This document shows positions 12,542-24,685 of a DNA stretch of 64,000 bases, piece by piece. How positions within the stretch are numbered: position 1 is the stretch's first letter; the number at the start of each line of letters is the position of its first letter. The stretch covers positions 6,684,501-6,748,500 of the forward strand of contig CM052360.1 of the NCBI GenBank assembly GCA_028551475.1, given 5' to 3'. A program made the translations under genes and the position numbers. This DNA is from Casuarina equisetifolia. Its lineage: Eukaryota; Streptophyta; Magnoliopsida; Fagales; Casuarinaceae. The notes beneath the pieces are model-generated. The model was not told the origin of the DNA. It saw only the letters and a list, made by a program, of their open reading frames with translations, and did no database searches.

Positions 12542-15313
12542 CTACGTGCGACGGAAGCTGATAGTGAGAACAACTAGAAAAGAAAGAACCGGTAGGACTC
12601 TGGGGATCATGGACTCCAAACACGCTTTAGAACTCTCAGGGAACGGCGGGGTCAGTCCGGGTGTCAGTCCGCCAGTACCACCAGTAACAGTTCCCGCTGT
12701 GGTCGGCGTTGTGGACCCATTTAGGGTACTCGGAGTTTGTGTCGTCGGTGTAGACCCTCCGGCCGTGCTGAAATTTCCACAAGTTAAGCAATTAGCCCTT
12801 AAATGTTGCAGAAGAGCTTCTTAACCAAGACAAACTATATATGCTGTTATAATAAACTGCGGATGAAGATATAAGATATAAAGTGAGGACCAACCCTAGC
12901 TTCTGAGTTACAAGACACGTATGGTAGAGATTAAAGCATTGGCTACTAGTTTTCCAACCACGTATTTACATGGTAAAAAGAAAAGAAAGCAAAGAAATTA
13001 TTACGCCCTTTTTCTTTTTTCTTTCTGCTTTATAAAAAGACGAACATAAAACAAAGCTGAGGTTACGTGAGCGGGTCTTCGTGGCTGTAGAAGTCTCATG
13101 AGCCTGACATGAATAACGAATGACGAAGGGCAGCCAGCATCACCTACGGAGAGGATCCATACATAGCACTCTGGGAAGGCTAAGGAGTCCTAACTGCTAA
13201 ATGGAACTCTGCATCATCGGCAGGGTTCTGACTGGCCTCAGAAGCTGAGAGATGGATATCACACTACCTCGGGTCCGACCTCACCAACCGGTCAAGATTT
13301 CTGGTCGACAACGACAGGATGTAATTCTATTTTGATCTCGTAAAAAGCCCCCTTTTGTCCTCTAGTAACAGTGCAAATCAAAGTCCCCGTGAGAGTTGCA
13401 ATTAAAATATAGAAAATATCTTTATTAACATGGGATAACCCCTCTCCCTGTTTCGAAAACATCTTCGTTGGTTTCTCTTGTTTCCGAGGTGGAACATTTA
13501 AGGTGCTGGACATGAATCTCGATGCAACCATCCTTTCATACATCAGAACGATTTGAAGTGTGTCCGCAGGCAGATTTACAACTCTTCTCCATAAATTTTT
13601 AATATTAGTATTGGGTTTACGAGGAAAGTGGGTTTCTCGCTACCCCACAACCTAGCTGGCCCCTTTCCTGCGTAACCCGGCAACAAAACCCTGAAAATAC
13701 TCCTAAATAGGAGTACACTTCAAGGAAAAAGGAACTTCCACCCCTTGATATTTTAAGTTGCAACATAAACAAAAGAAAAAAAAAAAAGACCTTTTTTTTA
13801 CAGCAAAAATCATGAATCTGGTGCACCCAGCTCACATTCCCTGTCCCCGCGGACAGATTTCAGCAGGCATCAACAAAATATACAGGGGTTTTCCCTTTTG
13901 TTTTAAATGTTTTTGGATGGATATTGAAGAAGATAAATGTATTGCATCATTACAAAGGGACAATCTCCCTGTCTTAAAGGTCACTTTATGAAGTTGGGTG
14001 TCACTGGTACTGCTAGGGTAGCAGCCGTTGGATGTAAATCTGACGTGAACGTACCATCAGTGTGATGTGACAAGAAAACAAGTGCAACCAAAATGAGAAA
14101 CCCAAGATTTAGAAAAGAGATAACGACAGAGAAGACGTGATCTGAGTCATCTGACAGACAACACTAGACCTAGATTTTGAAACCTAGAAGAGTATGCTCT
14201 ATCCGCACTACCCAAATTACCCTCCAAACCTCATCTAAACCAAACTCAGCCCATATTTGTCACCGGCCGATCAGCTCTCTGCAGATAACCATCATGCTCT
14301 TATCAAAACTTAACCCAGTTGAACGGCAGTTGGAACTTGTTTAAAACAAAAGATGCTGCAGTAATACTCACTGCAGCCCAGCCGGAATGAACGAACTAGA
14401 AGGTGGAAAAAGGAGCCCATACCTGCCGGCGGGGACAGCCGAGCTCGTTAGAACCAATGGGAGGCTAGCATTGTTAGAGAAAAGTGTCTATCGCATTGGG
14501 AAAACAGACTTACCGAAAAAGGCGTATGTCTCAGTAATCATGCAGTATCTAACCTATCCTAAACCCCATGCTTTTTCATAGAAAAAGAAAAGACAACCCT
14601 TTTACGTGAGGATGAAGAAACGATTTAGACCAGATAGAAAGGTATTATATTACCATAACCAACACCCAACCAGAAGAGAAAAAGAAAAAGGCCTAGCCAA
14701 ATGATTCGCACTACAGCTACTTTATGTATATATTGTTTAGTTTCACGCAAGCAAGTCGACAGAAAAGAAAAGGAAATGGCACATACCTAAGGGAAGACGG
14801 ATACACACAAGATCCATAACCTACACTCAAAAAATATTTAAAAAACTTAATCAGAAGAAGAAAGGTGGTCATAATAATAGTAATATCACCACAGAAATTT
14901 TCTTTTCTGAAAATGAAGAAAAAGAAAGAGCCTTGTCAATGAAGGAAAAGGGAAGAAGAAGGCTTACTGGGATCCGTTTGGGCCACGGTGGCAGTGCCGG
15001 AAAAGTCACAGCTGCCGGGAGCCATGCCCTTCCGCTGGAAGTAGCTGTTGAAGGCGTAGGAGGCGTGCGCTTGGATGGTGTTGGGCAGGTAGCAGAGACC
15101 ATTGGACGTAATGGGACTGCAATCTGCACCAGCCCAACATGCATAGTCCAAGGCCGTTTGCAAGGCTTGGTCGCTCGCGTCACTCCTTGCCACGCACCAG
15201 TACGCACCTTCCACGGCCATGAAAATATCGCTGTTTCCAAGAAAACCCAAGAAGATGGTCATCGTCGTGGTGGCGAACAGCCAAGATACCGGCTTTTCTC
15301 TAGGCGCTGCCAT
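12542..15313 (-). CDS. X8-domain (CBM43) GPI-anchored protein, PDCB-like
   Basis: X8/CBM43 proteins such as the plasmodesmata callose-binding proteins bind beta-1,3-glucan at the cell wall. The first exon, 15313-14968, codes for 115 residues: ATG (MAAPREKPVSW), a hydrophobic segment about residues 9-30, then an X8 domain with WCVARSDASD, LDYACWAGADC, SNGLCYLP, SYAFNSYFQRKG and PGSCDF. It ends at a good donor (A|GTAAGC, phase 1). A second piece at about 12542-12825 stays open in one frame to TAG at 12544-12542. It encodes a Thr/Pro/Gly-rich linker (STAGGSTPTTQTPST) and a hydrophobic tail (PRVLPVLSFLVVLTISF) typical of a GPI-anchor signal, as PDCBs have. Its exact acceptor, and any small exon in the 2.1-kb gap, is unresolved. 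The X8 call is firm; the joining is inferred. Confidence 0.8.
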
Positions 15314-17516
15314 GGAAGACAAAGTTATAGGGTAGGGAGTGAGGGACTGAGTTAGTAAGATGGTCTAGTTGGTAAAGGAGGAGAGAGAGGAGGAACCGTT
15401 CGTAGAAAGAGAGAATACCAGAGGAAGAAACAGAAAAAGAGAGAGAGAGAGAGAGAGAGATGGAGAGCTCTTTTTCCTTTACTCCTTGTCTGCATTTCTA
15501 TTTCTTTTCCGGTATTTAATTATGTTTTCCCGAGGTGAAGATTCTGGTGCAGGGGGGACATTAGTTGTCTCCACGAGTGATTTTCAGATTTATCAAGTAT
15601 CTATCAACAGGGCCCCCATTAGCTTCCTTCCCATTATCGTGCATTTGCAGTCTCGTCATCTTCAAGTGCAATTCTTGGGATATAAAATCTTGAAGTTTTG
15701 CGTATCCAGTTTTCATGTTATAATTTCAAAAACAAGACTAATAGAGAGAGAGAGAGATTCGAAATACAAGTTCTTGGTTGATCGGAAAATAAAGATTAAG
15801 AACGTTCTCAAAAGCTGCGTATGCGTGGTTCCTCAAGGATATTTGGGAAAATTAAACGTATTCCGGAAATGAGAAAGGAAATGTTAGGACGTACAAGCAT
15901 ACATGAACAGGATTCTAATAGGAACCCAATCAAGAAAAATGAGAAAGAGGACACCAAAGTCAGTTTATGAGGAGAGTTATTTTGCAAGGGCTTTTCTACT
16001 AAATTTTGCTATATCTTTTGCCACTGATATATCTATTTTGCACTTTGAAACTAATTTGGATGGAAACATCCAATTTTTTTATGCAGATGCCAAAAAATTC
16101 AGGATTACAAAACAATGAAAAACAAAAGATAAAAAATCTTTTCCCGATTTTCTATCTAGAGAATAGGCTTTGGAAGGCCAACATGTCACGTGTCAATGAC
16201 CTAGCTAAAAAAGATCTTGATGTTTTACTATTTTTTTAAAACTTTTTAAATTAAAAAGAGGAACACATAATGTGTGAATGATCTAGCTCATAAAGCATCT
16301 TGGTATTTATTAATCTCTTAGTTATCATATCCAACCACCTTCATAGTATGTGAGCACATGCATCCTTTTTCTTTTTTGGAACTGTCATTACCTACCTGTG
16401 TACAGTAGGAAGACAGATTTGCATTCATGTCTTCTCTCCCATAAAGATTCAGGATAAACTGGGATGAGATCCCACTCATGACATACATCAGCTGCACTAA
16501 TTATCATCAAGTATCCCCAAATGAACCTACAAAAATTACAGATAAACAACTTCTACAATTTGCCTAGAAGTTGGATGGATGTCAGCATTACCTATGTAGG
16601 CAGATTAAGCCTCCTTTGTCTTAAAGAAAACAAAAAACTAAGTTGCACTTTGTTGCGTCTTATACAAGAGTCCTCAGCTTAAAGATCATCATAAATTGCC
16701 CACAAAATCTTACCAAAGCAGGTGTGGAAATAGGTAAAACCCATCAAAGCTGATAGGACAACGCATTAAACGACACACACATATATATCCATAAACACAC
16801 ACATAAATAGGGCATCACATAGAGATTCCATACTAGAGGTCTTGAAGCCACCCCAAGGAGTGGTAGCAGAAGTTCAACACCTACCTTTGATTAAGAAAAA
16901 AACACTGAAACCTTAAAAGATGATCCACTCATGATTAGAGAGGATAACATCTCCATCCCCTGCTACTTAGAGAGGATAAAGTCCTCTTGCTGATCTTAGA
17001 CAACCCAAACCAAATAGGACTCGTTGCAGCTGTTGCTGACGAGTTATCAAACATAAAACATCAGAACATTTGGCGTGGACGCACCAGTTAGATCTTGACC
17101 GCAAAAGTGGGTGACAATTGAACGCTGCATAATCATCTTTACAAGGCAAAGCTGATACAGACACATAAAGATATCCACATTCTTGACTTTCATCGACGAT
17201 CATATCAGCCAAATCTCTTACAAGATAAGCACGGTCAAGACATTAAGTTCAACAGAGACAGACAATGGAAAGAAGCATGTGAACATCTTATGATCTTTGG
17301 CTGAGGCAATTCTCATTAATAGAATAATCTTAACAAGTACATGACTTAGCGTCCTACAGAAACATTGGTAATTCGTGTTGCTCACCCCATCTAAACAATA
17401 AAGGGGACCCAAAATAACTGATGAAAAATGTGAAGAAATACACCTTGAAACTCATGGCATGTCAAAAGAATGGGTATCAAAATAAAAGAAAATCGATTTT
17501 TGTTGTACACTCACCT
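15314..17516. other. Intergenic; 5' flank of the X8 gene
   Basis: No gene recognised. A (GA)n tract at about 15437-15461 lies ~125 bp before the X8 start codon and reads as CT on the coding strand, as in many plant leaders. A roughly 40-bp imperfect direct repeat (GTGTCAATGACCTAGCT and GTGTGAATGATCTAGCT) occurs around 16190-16310. The remainder is AT-rich and should include the 3' flank of the UBP gene. Confidence 0.45.

Positions 17517-17556
<40 letters not shown>
17517..17556. repeat. (CT)n microsatellite
   Basis: About 20 perfect CT units just downstream of the UBP stop codon, possibly within its 3' UTR. Confidence 0.9.
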
Positions 17557-17559
<3 letters not shown>

Positions 17560-17629
17560 ATTAAGGGTGCTCAAGCTAACCCCTAACTGTTATCTTGAGA
17601 ACTAAATACGAATGTGAAGTTGACCTACC

Positions 17630-20600
17630 TCATATCTTTTCATAGAATAAGATGTAGGCCTCGCAACGAAGAACTTCATCTAGTGTAGCCTCACGGACAT
17701 AGGCATCACTGATATGATACCATACACACCCACCATTTTCTTTCTCTGTCTTTCCTCTGCTCTTCTTGTGCCCTCTCACATATGAAACATAGTGGCCCCC
17801 TCTCATGGTGCCTGAATGCTCTACTATCCCAAGTAAGCGATAATGATAATTCTCCTTGTCTGTGCACCTGCAAATGCTCATTAAATAACATAGCTGAGTT
17901 CTTAATACATTACAAGACTGCGGATAAAGAAAAAATAAAACAATGTAAAAAAACATATTTAGGTGCTTGTTTGATCAATCTCAAGTTAAAGTAGAGTTCT
18001 TGTTTGACCAGAGAATGAAATTTTTTTCAGATCACTATGCCTTCCAAGGAACAAAACCAAATGAGAGGATCTGAATTGTAAAAATAATATTTGTGGATTA
18101 ACTAGTGAAAGAAAAAGTGTGCTGTGAAATTAGAGACCTTCACAATCTAATTCTCAAATTTGGAGCTGAACACACAATCAAGGCATCATAGATCAACAAG
18201 AATGGACTAAAATGGTAAAAGAAAGTGATAGAAAAGAGAATAGATTATACATATACAGCAAAGATCTTCAAAGGAAGAGTTCACGCAATTGAGCTAGTAA
18301 TCATGCTACTGAAGAACATACTCAACAAAGATCCAACGAATTATGAATAACCTCTAAAACATCCAACTTTAAAGACACGCTATTTTGCAAAGGCCCCAAC
18401 TAGTACATTCAAGCAAGAAGAGGATTATGTCGTTACACACACTCTCTAGTACAGGCCCAAGAGAAACAGAAGAAATCCTGCACAACCAAAGAGGCTAAGC
18501 CAGCCCAACAGTACCAGAAGAATTCTGAAAAAGACAACCAAGCCAACCAGCCAACAGAACTAGAGATAAATGTAATGTGCCAAGCAAACAGAGCACACTA
18601 ACTTCCAATACCAATTAAAACACTCATTCAGCTGATTATGTTATTTGGTGGAAATGTCTAGTAGCACATAAATTAGAACCAATCCTGCACAAAGCCAGTG
18701 CAAAACTTCTTTTGTTAAGAAAATCAGACAACATATGAATGGGTATAGCATGAGATGGCAATCTACAGTTTCCTTTAGGATGACTTTAAGTGGATTCCCA
18801 CTAATTTTTTGGATGCCATTTTCCCAAACAATATACCAAAAAAAAAAAAAAAAAGCGCTCAATGTATTGAATCTTCAACGGAACAGCTCAGAAAGGCCAC
18901 CACAACAATTGTTTGCATAAACAGTCTTCCCACCCCCTCCCCCTTCTTTCTTTGTTGGAGGGTGGGGGGGGAAGCGAAAGCAAAGGACAAATTTCTTATT
19001 TGAAGATATTTTTACAACTTGGGATCGACATGATCATATGTATATCACAAGCACGGAACATGTTATTATATGCATCCACAATTTTTTCTACATATGTCAA
19101 ACATCAAAACTCCTGTAACTTTCTAATTATAAACTATGCCAACTGAATCAAGCTACCAAAATCAGTATTGTGGTGCTTTTGGCACATACCATTGCACCCA
19201 CTATTATATTAAACATTGAAGACATAGCATCCAGAAAAGAAAAGCATCCAAGCCCGACCAAAAAAGAGAATGAGCAAATAAAACCGCAGCAACAACAGAT
19301 CTTGGTTGACATAGCAGTTCTTCTACAAATGATGAAATACAGCCTCAGAGAAGAGACTTTCCCAAGCTTTTCTTATCATAATAATGATAAAGAAAGCCAA
19401 CATGAAGCAAAGGCAGTGCCACTGTGGAATTTCAAAATTCGAAATGAGAATCCAATATAGGTCAGAAAGTACCTGGGATCCATATATGGCTTAAGATCCA
19501 ATGTTTCTCTGAAATTGACATGGCCATTCAATTTGCTTAAGCGACCACGGGCATCTTGGCTGAATCTTTTAAGATGGATGGTAAGTATAGGTGGGGCCCT
19601 ATGAATGAGGACCCTTTTGTTCGCATCTCTTTTCACCTCCACCCTCTTAGAGTCTATCTCCTCATCCTCACTTACATCCGATTCAGGGCCTCTAGCAGAC
19701 AACTGGGAACCTTTCTGCTGGACTTCATAGGTAGAGGGATCAATGGTTTGACCATCAAAACTTGCTAGACGGCAAGTTTTATGGCAGCCTGAAGAATGTG
19801 ATTGCTCTGGATGTCCATCTTTTATTTCACCTGTTCCGTCTTTCCATTGAGAAGCAACTTGACTCAGCTCACCTATTTGACCATTTGGAATCTCTAGGCA
19901 ATCCATTTTTCCCTTCTGTGAAACCAAGCTTTCAACAGCATCATTAAGAGAAGCATCAATTTTGATAGTCCCATTAGTGAGGCTTTCAACTTCATTAGGA
20001 GAAAATTTCTTGTGTAAATGAACTTGCTCGTTTTGGGTTTGAGCCTCATCTCCATTCATCAAGATTGCCGAAGCAGTTTTTCCCAGCTTCTTTGCTCTCA
20101 GCATCTGACGTTTTAAAGCCTTTGAACAATTCTCACAATGCCAAGCATTTTCATTGGAGAGAAGCTCTGGTTTTATGAAATGAGCCAAACAACTTTCAAC
20201 CGTTACTGGACAATCAGAATTATCAACTTCATCAGGATCTGACTCACTACTGTTTGCCACAAGTGTCTGTACAACCTCATTACCTGCGGAGGGCCTTGTA
20301 GTTGGCCCTGCAGCAATTTCAGGCTCATTGAACATGTCACCGAATCCATCAAAGTCCATTTCATCTTGTCCACATCCTGTAACTGATGAGGAGGCCTCAG
20401 CTTCTCCTTTTGATACCTCCCCAGGACTGGAACTTTCATCTTTATATGGAAGCAACAGAACTTCAGCACTTTGAACCTGTAATGGTGGCTCATCTTCCCA
20501 ATTACTCACTGATGTATTCAGTGTTGAACTTGGATCTGAATTGAGTGGACAAATCTCACCACTACACTCAGTGCTAGGCTGTAATGGTATGTCATCCACA

Positions 20601-22222
20601 TGAATATCCCTTTTTTCTGGATCCTGAGTTACTGGAGTATCATTGCTTCTTGAAGTCAAATCATTCTCATCTGATACAGTCCCTGATTCGAGGTAATCCA
20701 ACCAAGTTAGGTTTTCCAATAATGCTGATGTTTGCTCTACAGCATTCTCAGTAACTTGCTCATTTTCAGATGTTTGGTCGGCTAATAAATTTAGTGAAAC
20801 TGAAGCCCCTTCACTGGCCACGGTAATTGGAGAAACCACTTGTGAAGGATCACATGAAGGAGCCGTCACCTTTTCTGCAACAGGATCAATGGACCATGTC
20901 TGGCAGGAAATACTGCTGCTGGCTGATGGGGTAGAAAGACTCCGAGGTAGTGATGAGTCTGCATCTTTGTTAAGTTTTGGCCGAGTCTTTCCACCTTTCT
21001 TGGGTGGCAGCTTAGTATTCTTTGCTCGAGATACAGATTGGACCTTCCTGGGTGGAGGTTTTTTGGTTGGAACCGGCAGAGAGAGATCTAGAAAAGGTTC
21101 ATACACTGCTGAAGAGTGTCCACATTCAACACAGCAAACAGTACTAGATATTTGGCCCCCAAATACAGCATCAACAAAAGTACTCTGATTTGAAGAAATT
21201 CCATCTCCCTTTGAAGAATAATTCTCTTTTTTGGTGCCCAACTCTTCAGTAGACAAAACATCAAGTAAGCAACGGAGCAGCTCGTGACTGTCATGCTGCT
21301 GATATCCCCGAAATTGGGGAGCCTTGGAACAAACACAACCAAAAAAGGATCTTGGATTAATGGCATTTTTCAATCCTGCCTCTGTCTTGGTCTCAATGAA
21401 GAGCTTCTTCAAAGCAACTGTAAGAGATCCCAAAGAATCATCCAACTTGAAAAAGTAATCTCTTAAAGTGCGCATTGCTAGAAGATTCTGCATGATTGAA
21501 TTGAAGAAGCAAGTGTTTCCAAGATTAACTAAACCTCTAACTGCATAACCTTCTTCTCCAGCTGAATCAACTAATACACTGCTTTCTGCTTTAACTTCAC
21601 TTATGACGCTGCCACTCCCAAACCAAATGTCCTCAACATCCACTGAGGGTTCTTCTACTGATCTCCCTTTTATCAACTTCACAACGTCTGATAAGACATC
21701 CTTATGTTTGTCATTCTCTTCCGTCTTCTCAACTGGAATGAGGGTATTGCAAGTGAAACACCAACAGAGCTGAGGCTTCTGAATATGAATTATCAAAGGG
21801 TGTCGAGTCTGCCTTACATGCCTAACTGTGTGGGTTTGATGGCCCGTTGGAAGTCCAACCCCTCCACAGGCATAATGCCCACATTCCAAACAAACCCAGA
21901 TGGCTTTCAAGTCAGATTTTGGATCAACTGCAGTACCTTTCTTCTTCACATGTTTACCCTTTCCCTTACTCCCCTTCCCATCAACCCCACAATCTTCACA
22001 TTTAATAGGTTCTGAAGACCCAATTTTAGCGGACAATTTACTAAGATCAACACCCTTTTCAAGATGAACACAAGGTTTTCTCTCTTTAACAACTGAAACT
22101 CCATCAGCAACAGTCTCGAGACTTGCATTGGATTGTTGGGGAACTTTTCCTGGGGAATGGGTTGTTGTAACCCTTTTCTCCTTTGAAGCAGCTCGGCTCT
22201 TCTTCTTGACTTTCTTGCCCAT
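17630..22222 (-). CDS. UBP2: Ubiquitin carboxyl-terminal hydrolase, UBP1/UBP2 type
   Basis: A cysteine protease that removes ubiquitin from conjugates. Two coding exons, 22222-19473 and 17867-17630, are separated by a 1.6-kb intron; the join AG|G restores one Arg codon. The product is 995 residues (Arabidopsis UBP2 is similar). Residues ~50-165 form a zf-UBP finger (CVHLEKGVDL, CEDCG, WVCLECGHYACGG, HPLIIHI). The USP domain opens at ~230 with the Cys box GLVNLGNTCFFNSIMQNLL (catalytic Cys ~238), contains the QQHDSHELLRCLLD box and a long acidic Ser-rich insert. The short second exon gives the His box RGGHYVSYVRG (His ~942) and WYHISDAYV, ending in EAYILFYEKI. The start is MGKKVKKK at 22222: an apparent upstream extension crosses an acceptor (tttcag at 22234-22229) and lacks an ATG, so the leader has its own intron. 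Head-to-head with SERF. Confidence 0.95.
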
Positions 22223-23903
22223 TAATTCCTGAAACCAAACCGCCACTACGAGTAAGAACTACTAGAACAGACCAACCATCAAAGAAGGAAGCACAAACAA
22301 TCAGAAAAAGACAAAAAGAAAACTCAAAGAACCAACTAATCAACATTACTGCTCACAAACCCAGCTATATGTCTGGCAAAGCAAAGAACAAAAACCTTCG
22401 CAAACATATTCCTCATACAAACTGAAACAAGAAAAAAAAATTAAGAAAAAACCATTCAACGATTTTTATCATTGAGGGAACCATTCAAAATTATCAGTAA
22501 GATTTACACCAAAGGAACAAAAACCCAAACGTCAGTAAATACTACGACATAAACACAAAACCGAAAGAACCCATCACGGATACGGATACATAGAGAACAG
22601 CGTCGATGATTATTAGATTGAATGGTATAACGAGAGCTCAAGAGCAATCGTATCCGGTGGAGCAAAGGCTAAATTTGAGAAAAAATTTAAGTACTTCAAA
22701 AAATATATGTATATCTTACAGAAGGTTTAAAGGAAAAAAAAAAAAAAAACTTTACCTCAAAATCTGGGGGAAGATGACGAAAGATTGCTTGGAGAGCGTC
22801 CAAGGGATTCAGCACGCAGTCACCTTACATGGAAGAGAAAAAGGAAGATTGTTGTCGGAGATTACGATCCAAGAACGTTAAAGAACATAGAGACAGTGGT
22901 TTGCGAGTTTTAAGGGAGTTTGCGCTCCTTCTTCCACTAGTCTCCTTTGAGTCCCAGGGACACATATTGCCAAAACGTGAAGAATTGGAGCAACCGGTAA
23001 TAAAATGGGGGAGAGTGTTGATTTCAGGGGTAAAACCACTAAAATTTATTGATACTTTTTTTTATTTTTCATATTTTCTGTCGTCAACTCTCTCTTGGTC
23101 TTTTATAATTTGTTGAAGAAAAAGAAAAATAAATTGTATGAAAAGCCGACGTTCCTATGGTAAAAGGAGGTAAAAAAAAAAGAAAGAAAGTAAGAGGGTA
23201 GAGACGAGATGAAAAGCCACCCAAGCTGACCAAAATCAGTAGGCTAAGGTTAAAAGATAGAGATGAAACGAATTCCTTTGATCTTTTGGCTTCCTTTCCT
23301 ACCAAACAAAAAAGGGGTTTGGTGGATTTCTTTATCCTTCCTCTCTCCCTTCAATAATGCATTTGATAGTCAATTTTGAAACATATAACAATTAATTCAA
23401 ATAAATAAATTTAAGTCAAAACACTTACATTCAATATTCAATCTCCAAATAAATTTTGTAAATTTTTTTTACCTCCATCTTATTAAAAAAAGAAAAGAAA
23501 AGAAAAAAAAGAAAAGGTAAATTCAAACCAACGCAATCTATTGGTTAATTTCAAAGGACTTCAAGTGCTTCACTTTCAAATTCTTTTTTTTTTAATTTTT
23601 ATCTTTGGTGGTAAATAGTAGGTGGCTTTTGGTTAGTTTTTGGGTCGCCACTAAAAGTTACGAAAAATAGTAGTAAAATCTTTTGAATCTTTCCTTTCAC
23701 AGTGACAGGCTAGTTGTCGTAAAAGGATAAAGAATAGGGAGACAAGAGCGGGTGCTCAATAATAAAAGAATCTACCGTGATTCTCTCTCTCCGCCCATTG
23801 ACTTAGACCTTCTATTTCTGCGTTAGCTACTCACCATCACCGACACAACCACCGCTACCATCAACCACAACCTCTCGTATCTCGGGGCTGCTTTCTGTTC
23901 ACC
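22223..23903. promoter_or_regulatory. UBP 5' leader intron and shared UBP/SERF promoter region
   Basis: The stretch lies between two divergent genes. On the UBP side a leader intron ends at 22229 (tttcag just before GAATTAATG); its 5' exon probably lies near 22750-22900, where the AT-rich intron-like sequence gives way to mixed sequence. The SERF side is pyrimidine-rich just before its start. The block of about 22535-23580 has a diverged second copy at about 56495-57656 (see that entry). Confidence 0.55.
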
Positions 23904-24323
23904 ATGACTCATATCCTCCTTATTTTTAACAGATCTCCGTTGTTTTCTTCTACGCTTCTCATTCCGTTAATTCTTTATTTGTGATTGTTTCAGTTCTTGT
24001 TTCTTTGCTTTAATTTGTTTTTCTTTGACACGGATCTTCACGCGGAAGCCAGAGGGATCGCGATCGTGAGCGCGCTCAGGCTCGCTCCGGCGGCAAGGGT
24101 GCCAAAAACAAAGACGACGGCTTGACCCCCGAACAGCGCCGTGAGAGGTCCAGATTCTCAATTCGTAATTCTCAATTCGTTGGTTTAAGTTCTAAGTTTG
24201 AATTCGGTTTTGGTTTGTGTCGGCAGGGATGCGAAGGCCTTGCAAGAGAAGACGGCGAAGAAGGCTGCGCAGGCGGCAGGAGGGAACACCTCAGGTGGAG
24301 GTAAAGGCAATGAGAAGAAATAG
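23904..24323 (+). CDS. SERF: SERF/4F5-family small charged protein
   Basis: Small EDRK-rich factors are ~60-70-residue, highly charged, disordered proteins; animal members bind RNA and modulate amyloid aggregation, while the plant role is not established. Exons: 23904-23910 (ATGACTC), 24042-24147 and 24227-24323 give 210 nt, 69 residues, the normal family length. The protein starts MTRGSQRDRDRERAQAR, continues GGKGAKNKDDGLTPEQRRERDAK (in two parts across intron 2) and ends in a Gly/Lys-rich tail, matching the 4F5 consensus throughout. Without the first splice there is no ATG in frame with the body. That first intron has AT-AC borders (see its own entry). Intron 2 has a usual acceptor but a weak donor (AG|GTCCAG). 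Divergent from the UBP gene. Confidence 0.88.
23911..24041 (+). other. Probable U12-type AT-AC intron (SERF intron 1)
   Basis: The 131-base intron begins ATATCCTCC, matching the U12 5' splice consensus ATATCCTT at the first seven bases. It ends TTCAC, and TTCTTTGAC at 24021-24029 resembles the U12 branch site TTCCTTRAC. The branch A (24028) lies 13 bases before the intron end, within the 10-20 base spacing known for U12 introns. Splicing joins ATGACTC to GCGGAAGCCAG and produces exactly the conserved SERF N-terminus MTRG. No GT donor near the ATG would do this. Confidence 0.82.
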
Positions 24324-24645
24324 AATCTAGTGTTTCCGTAAGGTTAACTTGTGAAATTGTGTTTATTTCTATCTGGATTTGCATTTATGTGGGTGGATCT
24401 TCTGTGGTTTCATGTCTATGTATTTTTTTTGATGATTTGAAAGACATAATAATTGTGTTATGTTTAAGACACAAATCGTCGGTTTGTATTCTAATTGTTA
24501 ATGTGCGATCAGAGATAAGATTCTGTTTATTTTACCTTGATACTTGATCGTTTCGATGTTCTTCTTGTCTGATTGTGGGTAGTGCATAGTGTTGGTAAGT
24601 GTAAAAAGCGTGTTAGATAATGTTCGATCGTTGAACTACTATTGA

Positions 24646-24685
<40 letters not shown>

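Noticed and set aside
12546-12824. 92-codon plus-strand frame
   Set aside because: Antisense shadow of the GPI-tail exon on the minus strand.
14933-15355. 140-codon plus-strand frame
   Set aside because: Antisense shadow of the X8 exon; no family match.
15369-15872. 167-codon plus-strand frame
   Set aside because: Low-complexity Arg/Glu start from GA repeats in the X8 upstream region; nothing family-like after it.
22223-22246. Eight extra residues before MGKK of the UBP protein
   Set aside because: No ATG; the frame crosses a good acceptor (tttcag), so it is leader intron.
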